NCBI GenBank assembly: GCA_021018995.1
Contig: CM037598.1
Coordinates: forward strand, 45,438,685 to 45,502,684
Source: Chloranthus sessilifolius
Lineage: Eukaryota; Streptophyta; Magnoliopsida; Chloranthales; Chloranthaceae
DNA length: 64,000 nt
Reading direction: 5' to 3'
The notes under the pieces are model-generated. The model did not search any database. It saw only the letters and a list, made by a program, of their open reading frames with translations, and was not told the origin of the DNA. Numbering within the stretch: the first letter of the stretch is position 1; each line of letters begins with the position of its first letter. A program made the position numbers and the translations under genes. This document shows, one piece after another, positions 1 through 10,808 of this stretch.

Positions 1-393
1 CTTAAGAGGAGTAGTGTCCTCACTGATTCAAAGGTAGATGTGGATGTGCAGTAGGCTCGAAACAAAGATATTAAAAGAAAAGAAACATCAGTAAAGAAAA
101 ATAGACAACACACAACAAACAACAACTAAACAAACAAAAATAAAGAAATACAGTGAAGGAAACAACTTATAACAAAAAGAAATTCTATTGAGATACAAAA
201 AGATTACCACAAGGTGTTACAAAAAGATCCTAACTAAGTACATGAAAAGTATAAACCTACGAAAAATCTAGACACACATTAACCAAACATCCTTTCAAAA
301 ATAAAATGGTTCTCCCTCTTGGCTCCAGGATATCCTTGACCTGCTGCATATGGAAGAGGAACTGCAAGCCAGGAGAGGGGGGGAGAACATGGA

Positions 394-642
394 TCAAGGA
401 GAAGGAAGTTGTGCAGGTGGTGGAGGGATTGAACGGGATGGGGGAGAAGATGTAGGTGGTTCTATCTTCGATTTCTTCTTCTTTTGCTTGTTCTTTTTCT
501 TTTCCTCCTTGGCCAAGATCCTTTGATCCTCCTCGTACTCATCCCAGAGGAATTGTAGTGGGTCAGGCTCCTTAGGTGGTGGCGGGTCCTCTCAGACTGG
601 ATACAATTTTATAGGCAGATCAATGGGTTTGTCATTAGCCAT
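394..642 (-). pseudogene. Broken copy of the small post-pol ORF (Y)
   Basis: The reading starts MANDKP and runs about 82 codons to a TGA. It is homologous to the intact 93-codon ORF of X at 6690-6971. It shares the 17-residue block PPPPKEPDPLQFLWDEY, followed by a Lys/Glu-rich probable coiled coil and a Pro-rich end. Codon 17 is TGA where X has TGG, so this copy is dead by one nonsense change. Across the 17 shared codons I count six synonymous differences and no replacement. The function is unknown and I do not recognise the family. The ORF lies just upstream of the conserved AGTG-AGGA-CACT block that begins the 3' non-coding region. Confidence 0.7.
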
Positions 643-1623
643 TGTTATTGGTAGGGACGGACTGCTGAGGTTAAAAGAGAATGAATGGGATGAAGACGAA
701 CTACCCTTATATTTAAAGTGCTTGGATGGTGGAATATGAATCGGCATATTAAATTTTTCCTCCTTCTAAGTTTCATTCCCATAAAGAAATTAATGAAGGA
801 TAGTTGGCAATAAATTGTGATTATTATGGGGAATGAAATCGCACAGTAAAGGTTGGTCTATTTTTAGCACTGGGAGTTAAAGTAGAGGGATGGGAAATGA
901 AGAAATCAAAGAAATCTATCAAGGTTAAAAGGGCCAATCCCACACTTCGCGCGCAGTACAGATGTAAATTCGCAAGAAGTATAATCACGCAGAAGAACAT
1001 AGCTCCACAAAAATAGAATTAGATGCTTTGTGTGCTTTGCAAAGTTACTTTGCAGAGTTGACGTTGGGCATAAGCACGCGAAGCAATTTCTCATCTCTCA
1101 TATAGCTTAACTAGTGATCTCCGTGAAGAACAACCATCTGGAGTTTCAAACACCTCGCGCAATAAAATATTTTGAATTCTTCTTTTTGCGCCCGCAAGAC
1201 TCCACAAGAAAACCTTTAAATGGCTTGTGATTGTGAAAATTAGGCCATTTAACCCCGCGAGAAAGCAACACTTAACCCCTTTTCTCGATTTGTTCCCAGG
1301 CCTATGCATGTATAGTGTCATGCACCCATTCAGTGGCCAGTAGTACCAACCCTTTTACATGTACTCCATTCTCTAATGCAAATGTCCTCCCTCCTACCAA
1401 CACATGCATATCAAAAATTCAGATTGATAAAAGCTTTTCATGGAAGCAAATTCTTGACAATTACAGTGCCAGTACTTCAATCACCTAATAGCAATAGGCA
1501 TGCATCTCCCATACAAATGATAGACATGAAAACAAACAAGCAAATCTCGCTAAAGAAAAATAGGATGACATGTTCCTAGGCAAACTAAAACACACACAAG
1601 TTTCAACAGATATGGTACATATA
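643..1623 (-). other. Spacer between integrase and small ORF (Y)
   Basis: This is a non-coding stretch downstream of the integrase stop. Roughly 930-1270 is enriched in CG-centred motifs such as TTCGCGCGC, CTCGCGC and CCCGCGAGA, in an otherwise AT-rich background. The same motif family fills the U3 of Y's own LTR (about 31270-31930) and the spacers of X. The segment nearest the small ORF (about 660-780) is homologous to X 6972-7080. Small ORFs here (906-1094, 1091-1321, 1376-1579) have no recognisable content. Confidence 0.6.
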
Positions 1624-2370
1624 TTACAAAGCTGTGGAATACTGAGCAATGGGAGGTTCATGTAGGTGAATGGTCTGAGGAGGCTCCAGTGAATTTTCTA
1701 CACAAATCTTAAGCCTTTGACCATTCACTTTCTTGATCTTCCCTGTCTTTGGATCCAAGATCTCCACAACACTAGATGGGGAAGCTTTGATAACAGTGTA
1801 AGGTCCATCCCATCTGGATTTCAACTTCCCTAGAAAATTTTTAATTCTAGAGTTAAAAATCCAAACCTTAGTGCCAACATTGAAGTCCTTCCTCAATATC
1901 TTCTTGTCAAAGAATGCCTTTAGTCTCTCCTTATACATTCTGGCATTGGCATAGGCTTCCAGCCTTAGTTCATCCAGTTCTGCCATTTGCAACTTCCTGT
2001 GAGAACTAGTAAAAGTTAGGTCTAAATTCATTGCTTTGATAGCCCAATAGGCTCTGTGCTCTAACTCCACTGGTAGGTGGCAGGCCTTGTAATACATCAG
2101 CCTAAATGGGGACATGCCAATAGGGGTCTTATAGGCAGTCTTATAAGCCCACAAAGCATCATTCAACTTTTGTGCCCAATCCTTTCTATTAGCCCTCACA
2201 GTCTTTTCTAGAATATGCTTAATCTCCCTATTAGAAATTTCAACTTGCCGACTGGTCTGTGGGTGGTAGGTAGTTGTAATTCTGTGTGTAACTGAATACT
2301 TTTTGAGCAGGTTCTCAAAAGGTCTGTTACAGAAATGGCTCCCCCCATCATTGATGATAGCTCTTGGGAT
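1624..2370 (-). pseudogene. Integrase, C-terminal half (Y, split by X)
   Basis: The reading begins [13 protein letters not shown], holding the second catalytic Asp, and continues through the VEISNREIK segment holding the catalytic Glu. It ends with the plant gypsy C-terminal block around SRWDGPYTV and VNGQRLK. Integrase joins element cDNA to chromosomal DNA. The first catalytic Asp (ICGIDFMG) is at about 24610 on the other side of the X insertion. The reading from 2199 to 1624 is open. Upstream of that, [10 protein letters not shown] is readable, so this half had decayed little when X landed. Because X interrupts it, no integrase can be made. Confidence 0.93.
2366..2370. repeat. Target-site duplication of X, left copy
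   Basis: GGGAT here and at 24463-24467 flank the LTRs of X exactly. In the element's sense both copies read ATCCC, the codons joining GIP to RAI of the interrupted Y integrase. Confidence 0.95.
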
Positions 2371-4809
2371 TGTTAGGCTATTTTAGAGTGCTTGCTACTG
2401 ACTTTATTAAAGACAGTGATAATAATGGGGTGAATGAAAATGAATGAGAGGTGAATTGAAAATGGCAAAGCAGCAAGCCTAAAATATGCACAATCCTACA
2501 AGATACAGGGCCTGTTGTAGCAAGTTTTGATAAGTAAGAGTTTGTCCCACATGGAAATTGATCTTAAGCTCCAAGGGAGCGATCTTTAGTAGGCCCTCCA
2601 GATCTGACTACAGATCTGGCAATCCTAAATGGAAGGGGATTTAGGGTTACTAAAATATAAATTCTAAGGTATCCTAATGTCTAAACTATAGAAAGGTTTA
2701 AGAGCGTAGATGGAGTGAGAAAATAAATATAAAAGGGTGAGAAGTATGCTATTAGGTTCAGATCAGATGGGCTTCATGACTCAAATTCAGATCTGCTGCT
2801 ATAGAAGTCATGTCCAGTGGCTACATTATCACCATTGAGGAGAAAGAATCCAACTCATCTCTGTGCCATGATCCAATCCCTTTATGGCTATAACCTGTCC
2901 ACTTAAATGGTCGCAGATTATCCAATTGGGGAACCACAGTCCATAGATGAGTCAGAACAAGTTTACCATTGTAGGCACTACTTCATCCAGGCTACAAGCA
3001 TAAGAATCCATAGGGAACCTCAACCTCTAAAGTGCTATGTGTGGGGCTAGGCCTGTATGGGAGCATGTTAGCCTAGACACATAGAACCAGCAAGAGTTTG
3101 AGTGCAGCCTTAGATCCAGCTGTCCACTGCTTTAGAGAGACTGCAGTGATCCAGTCACAAGCCTACAATCTCTATAACCAAACCAGATCTTCTATTTGAT
3201 GGCGGGTCTATACACATACAGGGGAGTTTATCTCAGCACAATCTCTCACAGGGCTAGAAGCACAAGTGCAGAGAAGAATAATCCGTCTTGAGTCTGTGGG
3301 TTGGCTTCACCCTCAGGCTATAACCTGTCCACTTAAATGGTCACAGACTATCCTAGAGGCTATCCTCCTCACAAAGCTCAAGATAGAACAAGAAACATTG
3401 CTGCCACCACCATGTTCACAAGGGTACAAAATCTCATTACTCCCATGGGGACTTCAGATCTAGTAGGTCCTGTGGTGGGACTAGGCCTGTATGGGAGCAT
3501 GTTAGCCCAGACACACAGGTCACTTGGATCTGAATAAACCATGAAATCAGTCCTCCATTGCTTACAATATGTCCTAGCAATGGAGGATCTCAAGATAATA
3601 GCCTTGTACAGAACAACTCACAAAAATCCCATAAAAGTAAAACACCCTTTCATGAAACTCCATTAATCTATTCCAAATAGTCATACAAAGGCATAGCCAG
3701 CAAGTGCTGGACTATGGAGAGAAGAAAAAGTAAAAAGAAAACTACCTAAAACTTACTAGAAATATGCAGCTACTACCGGAAGAAGAAGAAGATAGACTAA
3801 ATTCTATTCTAAGCAGAGAGTGTCCTCTAAACCTAAACCAGGCTTAGGTTTCTATAGTAGTTAGTTTGGCGGTGCATTAGGGTTAGGAAACCCTAATTTT
3901 AATGATGCCACATTGCCTAATATTGTCCCTTAGATGCCTCGGGGCGCATGCACGAAACATGGAGCGTTGGAATGCATGCCCTAATTGCTGAAAGTTCCCA
4001 GAATATCCTCTGCAGAGGTGAGGGAGATTTAGAGTTCAGAGCCTCACTAGGTAGTACTGGTTTCCAAGACTGCCGTGTGGTAGCACGGTCTTCGCGAGTT
4101 TGGATTATCTTGAAATTCTAGCCGTCGCGGGGTTGTCTGAGTTGCAGCTAAAACAGTCGCGTGATAGAGCATTGAATCCTCGCTGGATTGCTCTGATCTT
4201 CATGCGATTGCTCTTTCTTTTTGAATGGCTCAAGAATCGCGCGAGCAATTTATTTCTGAATGGATCTTCACGAGGACGTGATGTGCATTGGTCTCTGAAT
4301 TGCGCGAGAGGTTTTTCTGAAGTTTTGCATCCTGCGGCCACTGTGCGACAACTGCGCGCCGAAATACCTAGAGCTCTCTCTCCTTAGTTGATCTGAGTGA
4401 ATGGCACGAGGTTCGAGGGCTATGCGAGACTGCACGAGCAGTTATATTTGAGCTTCGCGAGAGCTGCATGAAGTATGATTCTGAAACCCCTCTATCACTC
4501 AACTGTGCGAGAACAGTGCGGGTAATTGGAAATGAAGTATTGGGAAACTCGTGAGGACTGTGCGAAGCGTAATTTCTGAATCCTTTAAAGCTTGTGAAAG
4601 CTGTGTGAGGTTCAATTCTTGTCTGCGTTCAGCTTTCATCCTTCTGAGGGACTTCTTGGGCAAAAGTGAGCTCCTTAACAGGGTTCAGGCCTTATTGCAG
4701 CTGCTATTTATTACCTACAGAAATGACCTAACACACATTTATTACATGGCTAAGGGTCTAACAGAGCCTAAGTTAAGGGGCGAAAAGTGGTACTTTTCAT
4801 GTCTTAACA
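2371..4809 (-). repeat. 3' LTR of X
   Basis: It runs from TGTTAGGCTA to CTTAACA and is matched along its length by the 5' LTR at 17927-24462. In the element's sense U3 begins at 4809. It holds a subterminal inverted repeat (4783-4797), the CG-motif cluster (about 4060-4560), a weak TATA region near 3855, two copies of the covarying leader hairpin (3316-3353 and 2886-2923) and an AGATCTG inverted repeat (2598-2619). The ORFs within it are not credible genes. Confidence 0.95.
4783..4797 (-). repeat. Subterminal inverted repeat of the LTR (U3 tip)
   Basis: AAAAGT and ACTTTT arms are separated by three bases, 12 bp inside the LTR end. The same structure lies at 24436-24450 (X), 32240-32254 (Y), 46946-46960 (W) and 58316-58330 (U). 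In V (35295-35309 and 56249-56263) the arms are AAAAAT and ATTTTT, a compensated change. Confidence 0.7.
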
Positions 4810-4822
4810 CACCCCCAAACCT
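4810..4822 (-). promoter_or_regulatory. Polypurine tract of X
   Basis: The element-sense sequence AGGTTTGGGGGTG abuts the 3' LTR. It would prime plus-strand DNA synthesis. Equivalent tracts abut the 3' LTRs of V (56224-56236), W (52341-52352) and U (58343-58356). Confidence 0.85.
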
Positions 4823-6689
4823 AATCTTTGCTAGTCCCTTAGCAAAGCTACACTAAAAATCTATAGAAATTAAATGCCACTTTCGTAGGGAGCATGGATA
4901 CATTTAGCATATGTACCAAGCCTTTTAAACCCCTAGGTGATCCCTAGTGGAGGAGTCAAGTCTCCTGAGGGTTTTCAGTGAAGATACCCACAAACTTCTC
5001 AATAAAACAATTAATAGTAGTGCAAGATTATCAAGTTAGCAGTCAAGAAATAGAGTATCAGTTCACCCTTGAATCAGTAAAAATATAGGAAATTTAAATA
5101 CATTGTCTACACAGATGTTTAAGCAACATAAACTTCACATGATAGCACAACATTTTCCAATCAGTTCACAACAGGGGAAACTACACATGTGTGTCAGCAC
5201 TGAGCTAATCATTAAATTAAAAATTAGGTTGTAGGTCATGCCCAATACATTCAATATCAGACCCAAAACTCTCTAGGGCATACTCTCACAAAGAACTTTT
5301 GAGGGTTTCATTGTCTCTCAAACTCAAGAGCAGTTACATCCCCCAAATGGGTCTGTAAGCATGAGCATAGGCATAACATTCAAGTTCTAGCATCATTGGC
5401 AAATTTTCACCATAGATTGGACAACTCATTATCTCCACATGACAGCTCATTCAACTTTGGATCACAAGGGCTTTAACTGGGTTGTAATGTGGCTTATGGT
5501 ATTGGGTTATAAAAAGAATTGGAAGGTTGAAAAGGGGTTTGAAATTCAGAAATCAGTAGGTGCAGGAGGTGATTTATGACTTCACATTCTTTAATTCAGC
5601 TCCTTTCATCTTCTTTGAAATCTTCAGATTTGAAGTGATCAGTTTCTCTTCTTGTTTGATTTTTTTCCGATGAATGTTTCCTCTTGACTCCTCTCTTACT
5701 CCTCTTCATTATTGTTTTCTTTTCTTTCTGATGCAGTTTTCTTCTTTTTATTTTTATTTTTGCTTTGATGAATTGCCACCTTTTTCCTTAGTTGTTACAC
5801 TGCTAGAACTTCAGATAATTCTTCTCCACTCATCCAATGTTGACCCTAGCTAGTCGATCTTTAACTCTTTCTCCTTTACCTTCTGGATTCTCAGAGTGAG
5901 GGTAAGGTTAAATCAGATCCATAGGTTAAGGTACAAGTACTCAGGTGTGTTTTGAAGAAAATTGGACTTTGAAGCTCAAAAAGTGTATGAACAAGGGCAG
6001 TTGCTTCAAGGTTTGGTCTGTTTAGGTTCAAACTGTCCAAGAGAAGGCCTTGATCCTTTCCTAAGTGTCATGAGTGCTGTCAGTTGTTTCAACTTGGAGT
6101 TACCTAACTTTTAGTGAACAAATTGACTCAGCCAGTCCTTAAAGGTTGAAGAAATTTGCCTCATTCACTCCTCAAATAAAAAAAATTTTGTAGACCCAAT
6201 TCTCACTGGTGATGGTCTTCCTTTGAACTTTTAAGCATGTCCTTACCTTTTTCTCTCTTCAACGGTTCACTAAGTGCTTATACTAGTGAGTTTTCTTGGT
6301 GTTCTCATCATGGAAATGTGAAAATTTAGAAATTTATACTGTCTACAGATCTGCAAAAAATTTTTAATTCCTTAATTTTCATAATTCTTAAGTGAACACA
6401 GCTCCATTTCTATATTACTCACATGATTCTACTGCACTTTAAGTTAACTATGTTATTGGCAGACCTACCTGCCACACCCCCAAACCTAGGAGGAGCAGTG
6501 TCCTCACTGGTTCAGAGGTGAGAATAAACGGTATAGTCCAAGGAAACATGCAGAAACACATAGAAGAAGAGAGATAAAGAAAAATGCAAAACTAAACAGT
6601 ATGGAACTAAAAGAAAACTTTTCATTAAAAAAAAAAAAAAGAAAATATGACAAAAAGGGAGAAAAAAAATAAAAGAGAAAATGGGGGGG
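4823..6689 (-). other. Conserved 3' non-coding region of X
   Basis: About 1.7 kb without coding sequence that aligns by eye with 54579-56223 (V), 50689-52340 (W) and 58357-60051 (U). Its upstream edge has a small hairpin, AGTG-tcct-CACT on the plus strand (6497-6508), followed in the element's sense by a second PPT-like tract (6472-6488) identical over 16 bases to the true PPT. Its downstream edge (about 4860-4980) is a very conserved block around CCTAGGTGATCCCTAG. Its retention in a non-autonomous element suggests cis functions such as RNA packaging or stability; that is inference. Confidence 0.75.
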
Positions 6690-6971
6690 TTAAGGGGAAG
6701 CCGGGGGAGGGTTGGAGGTTGATGGAGGGGGAGATGCAGGTGGTGCCATATTTTTATTTTTCTTCTTCTCCCGCTTCTCCCTTTTTTTCTTTTTCTTCTC
6801 CTTTAACTTCTCTTTCTTTTTCTTTTTCTTTTCCTCCATGGCGAGGATCCGCATGACCACGTCATACTCATCCCAGAGAAATTGCAGGGGGTCCGGCTCC
6901 TTAGGTGGTGGGGGATCGTCCCAGACGGCGTAAAATTTGATTGGGAAGCCAAACGGGCTGTCATCTGCCAT
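6690..6971 (-). CDS. Small intact post-pol ORF, 93 aa, unknown function
   Basis: The protein begins MADDSPFGFP, has the block PPPPKEPDPLQFLWDEY at about residues 19-35, then about 35 residues of mostly Lys/Glu (a probable charged coiled coil or nucleic-acid-binding tail), and ends in a Pro/Ser-rich stretch. I chose the ATG at 6971 because the Y copy starts at the same codon; the in-frame ATG at 7067 has no counterpart there. There is no signal peptide or membrane helix. It sits between the large aORF and the 3' non-coding region. It is the only undamaged element ORF in the window. Between X and Y the core block differs only at synonymous sites, which argues for selection on a protein. I do not recognise the family. 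Confidence 0.65.
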   Translation of the reverse strand: MADDSPFGFPIKFYAVWDDPPPPKEPDPLQFLWDEYDVVMRILAMEEKKKKKKEKLKEKKKKKREKREKKKNKNMAPPASPPPSTSNPPPASP

Positions 6972-7616
6972 TTGTGTGAGGAGGTGTGGACTTCTAGGGT
7001 TAGAAGAGGAGGGATGAGATGAAAAGGGACTGAGGGCCGGTTTAAAAAGAGAAGGACGAGGGAACATGAATCGGCGGAATTGAAATGGTGCCCGTTTTCA
7101 CACATGGCAATAAATGAGGGTTGTGTGGGGAAAGAAGAAAATACACAACGGACTCTTTGGAAAAGAGAAGTAGCATTAAATGCATGTCCAAAGAGAGGCG
7201 TGGTATTTAAAGAGGGAATTGTAGCGTGCAGGGATCCTCGAGAAGAGCAATAAGTTGTGAGGAAGGGACATTTCTCGCGCAGCTGAGCTGGGGATCATCG
7301 CGAGGTACACTTAAAATGGCACAACGATGTGAAGAGGAAGGCATTGAATTTCCTGATGCAGTTTTGCACGGATTAGATACAGCCACCAACAACATCTATC
7401 CGCTACATGGAGTACTTTTTCAAAGAAAAAGATCCTCCCAAAAACTGGTCTCCCAAGAATGGCAAAAACAATAAAAGCAAAAATACCAAACAATCATAAA
7501 TAAACAGACAGAACAGAGCATTGGACAAAATTAGAAATTCTATTAAAGTGGAAGAAAAATTGGTACAAGTGGCATTTCAAAAAGAAAAACCTAAGAAACA
7601 ATCTAGAAGCTAGGTC
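6972..7616 (-). other. Spacer between aORF and small ORF (X)
   Basis: A non-coding stretch. Roughly 7220-7320 carries TCTCGCGCAGCT and ATCGCGAGG, the same CG-centred motif type as the U3 and the pre-aORF spacer. A tract of adenines lies further on at 6626-6640. No gene is evident; the short ORFs here run in other frames without conserved content. Confidence 0.55.
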
Positions 7617-10600
7617 CTATTCTGACTCAGAATCTGTAAGGGAATCCCATCCCATCTTTTTAGCCTGTGCCTTAAGGGCTGCTCTATCTTGTTTCTTCTT
7701 TTCCTCCCTCTCCTTTTTCTTTTCCGCTGGTGTTTTCACTGCAGATGGAGCTTTTGGAGCCCTCACTCTCATTTTTGGTGATTTGGGAGCCTTTGGTTCC
7801 TTGGGATCTTGAGGGGCTTTGCCTTTTCGCTTAGCAGGGGGGGTGGCTGGGGTGGCAGGGGATTTTCCTTTGCCTTTGCCTTTAGCTTCAGCTTTTGTAG
7901 GGGAGACCACTGGGGCTTTCTATTTTCCTTTAGCTTTGGGTTCCTTAGTGGGGACCACTGGTGCCTTTCCTTGTCTCGTGGGCTCAAGTTTGGTAGGGGA
8001 CTGTGCCTCTTCAGACTGGGCAGCAGGCTCTTTGCCAATTTTTAAAGGGACAGCTTTTGGAGCAGACCTCTTGGCTGTGACTTTCCTCCGCTGCGGATAA
8101 GTTTGTTCTTGGGGAGGGGCAGCAGAGGCCTTGGGAGGTGGAGGTTGCTCAGTGGTTGTTGGCTGCGCCATTGGAGGTGAAGCAGGAGCTTTTCCTTTAT
8201 CTTTTTGGGGCTGAGGTGGTGCCTCCTTAGACTGGGCAGGTGGAGTTGGAGTGGTAGTTGGCACAGGCTGAGGCACTTGAACAGAGAGTGTGGTTGGGAG
8301 GTAAGGTTCATTTCTAACAGTGGCCAATGCCTTTTCCAATGTGGCTATCTGGACTTTAAATTTTAGGGCGTCAATCTCATGGATCTCCTTTTGAATTTTT
8401 TGGATTTCCTGGGCATTGTTAAGTCATTTTTTCAAGCATTCTTCCCCGGGCAGTCGCTGCAGCAGCATTGGATTTTTCATACTCCCAATTAATCTGATAA
8501 TAAGTAGCTGAAGCTTTCGTCTTTCAATATTCCTCCATATTTTTCTACCCCAAGGAGATTCCCAGTAGTTGCTCGTTGGGGGCCTCCGTCATCTCATCAA
8601 TCTTCTCTAACAGGGGGGTCTCAATTGATTGGCATAGCTTGGCCATACCCCTCAGGACATCCTTCCTCAGGTAAGCATTATCCCGCATGTGTTGTAGGAT
8701 GGTGAGGTAAGGAGGGCTGTAGAAATGATGTTTGGGTGCAATTGGCAGATAGGAGGTGGAAGGAGCGAAGTGCGCTTGGTCCTGGGGGGGAATGGGGAAT
8801 GAGAGTACATAAGTCAAGTGGTGGGGGAATGGTCGGGGTTAAGGTCTTTGGGTAGATTTGGCGGGAGAAGGTGGGAGGGGTAGGATAAGAGGGGAATGGA
8901 GGGTAGAGGGGAAAAGTGAAGGGTGTTGGCTCAACCGAGTTGGGGGAGATGGGGAATGGAAATTTGGAATGGTGAAAAGGGGTAAAGGAAAAGGGTGGGG
9001 AAGAGGTGATGGTTATGGTGGGAGGGGTAATGATTCAGGAGGGAAGTCTGTTTGGGTGGTATTGTTAGTTAACAAGACCAGGGGGGTTGAAGTGGATGGG
9101 GTAGGGATGGGTGGAGTGGTTAAGGTGTAGAGGGTGGATTAGATGGAGGTGAGTTCAACCTGCATCTGGTCCTGTTTGTGGTTATTGGTGGATAACTGGG
9201 CTTGGATGTCTTGGATCAGGGATAGGATGAGGGTTAGTGTGTCCAAGTGGGGAGGTGGGGTTTGGGAAGAAGAGGGTACTGGTTGGAAAGGGGAGGAAGG
9301 AGCATGATGGAAAGTGGAGGGAGGGGAAGAGTGTGGTTCTGGGGAAAGGTCTTTGTGAGGTAGTTGGGAGTCAGCGGAGGGGTGTAGTAGCTAGGCATGG
9401 TGTCAAGGAATGTAGAGATGAAGGCTTGGAAACCTATGGATGTGTCTAGGGTTAGGTTAATGTTGGGGAGAGGAGATATAGTAGATATGGCTGGGGTGGT
9501 GGTTTCTTCAAGGTGGGGTGGGTCAATGGGGATGGAAGGTATTGAGGGTGGGGTCAGGGAGATGGTTGGAATGGTTTGAGTAGGTTTTTATTTCTTGTTG
9601 GAGATGAGTGGGGGGCTGGCAGGCTTAGTTGGAATGGAAGGTGGAATGGAGGGGGGAATTATGCCAATGTACTGTGGTAAGGTAGGGGAAGGGGAGTCCT
9701 CCCATGGACCAAGCACAGGTGAAGGGGGAGTGAGCATGGAGAATGGAATCAGAGGGGGAAAAGAGATGGATGCAAGAGGAGTAGAGGATGCAGGAATCAA
9801 AGGTGGAGGGGGTGTGGATGCTGCTGCAGGGATGGAAGTGATGAGCTCTGGAGGCAGCCTTTGTTGGAAGCAGGTGAACTCTGCTATATTGCTTCTTGCT
9901 TTCTTCTTTTTCTGACCCCCCATCAAGCTTCTGCTAATTCCCCATTGCATCTTGGCAAAGGTAGTAGGGGTAAGGGTGGTGGTTTGCTCGGTTCTTCCTA
10001 TCTTGTAGCCCCCCTTGATCAGCAGCAAGGTGATGATTCTGGCATAGGGCAGGGTGTGAGGCTTCTTGTTTGACCCTAATTTCGCCACTGTGTCTTTCAT
10101 AGCTTCAAAAATCAGCCAGGCTGCATGGAAGCCATGGCCCATGTGGTAGGAGTAGACAACATCCGCAATGGGAGTTCTTCTCTCCTGCTGATGTCTTGAG
10201 CAATAGATGTTCTTCCGCAGGACTTGGTCAATGAACAGTAGCTCAGGCTCAAGTTCCCTCCTTCTGATTTAGTCCCTGGTGGCTTTTAATCCTCTTATTA
10301 GGGCCCTTGCAATTGTGTCAATTGATGCACGCAGAGGGGGGCCATATCCACAGCTAGGATTGAATGCTGCTGGGATGCCCAATACTTCAGCAATCATCTT
10401 AGGGCTTACTAACAAATCAAAATCATCAATCATCACCAACAAGCATTCTTGTCCATCGTTGCCATTCTTGACCTTGATATGCTGGTAAAATAGCTGCACT
10501 AGCCTTGGGTAGGCTAGTGCTGGAATTTCTCTCATCAACAGCATCAGGCCCGCTTTGCTCAGGAATTGTATTGCAGGGGCAGAGAGAGGTTCTTTTCCAA

Positions 10601-10808
10601 AGAAGGGGACATCAAATGCTATTTCAGGCTCTAACGGAATTGACTCCATGAGCTCAGAAGGAGTAGAGAACTTTGTGGTTCGTACCGCTACCTCCTCAAC
10701 CACTTCCTTTCCTTTTTGGGGGGACTTTAAAGTTTTGATCTTTTTAGGGGAGGGCGCTGCAGGGTCCTTGTCCTTCCCTTTTCTCTTCTGTGCAAATTTT
10801 GGGGCCAT
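7617..10808 (-). pseudogene. Large additional ORF (aORF) of X, broken
   Basis: About 1064 codons downstream of integrase. It begins MAPKFAQKRKG with a Lys-rich N-terminus, then a globular domain ending near LPYARIITLLLIKGGY (10808 to about 9930) that resembles the plant 'putative transposon protein' domain. A long Pro/Ser/Thr-rich region follows, then the helical motif NAYLRKDVLRGM (about 8690), a Lys/Pro/Ala-rich tail and a C-terminal KKMGWDSLTDSESE. In-frame TAA codons at 10269 and 9588 and a TAG near 7920 interrupt it, with at least one net frame change between about 9240 and 8817. Homologous proteins lie in V and U. Its position matches the env-like ORF of Athila, but I see no signal peptide or transmembrane anchor. 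The biochemical role is unknown. Confidence 0.8.

Larger units (their letters stand above)
1..2370 (-). mobile_element. Element Y, 3' portion (Athila-like Ty3/gypsy)
   Basis: This is the downstream part of a minus-strand LTR retrotransposon whose upstream part resumes at 24463. Read on the minus strand it holds the C-terminal half of integrase (1624-2370), a spacer, a broken small ORF (394-642) and the start of the 3' non-coding region at the window edge. The continuity is seen directly: the integrase reading ends in SRFGIP at 24468 and continues with RAI at 2365, with GGGAT duplicated at both breakpoints. The 3' LTR of Y lies outside the window. Unlike X, V and U, no large extra ORF is present between integrase and the small ORF. 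Confidence 0.9.

Noticed and set aside
4100-4387. ORFs of 60-120 codons inside LTRs (e.g. 4100-4387, 23558-23749, 35111-35347, 57671-58003)
   Set aside because: They are not conserved between LTR copies, cross the CG-motif clusters and have no recognisable domain.
6626-6640. Poly(A) run as a LINE or SINE tail
   Set aside because: It lies inside the X 3' region next to the Lys-rich ORF end, with no target duplication or retroposon body.
9595-9915. Plus-strand ORF rich in Gly and Met opposite the X aORF
   Set aside because: It is the antisense of the Pro/Ser/Thr-rich aORF region; the GC-skewed codons keep the opposite strand open. The same applies to 8858-9130, 9237-9449, 60741-61127 and 61566-61865.
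7617-10808. aORF as a retroviral envelope gene
   Set aside because: The position fits Athila env-like ORFs, but I see no signal peptide, furin-type site or transmembrane anchor. The globular domain resembles the plant 'putative transposon protein' family instead.
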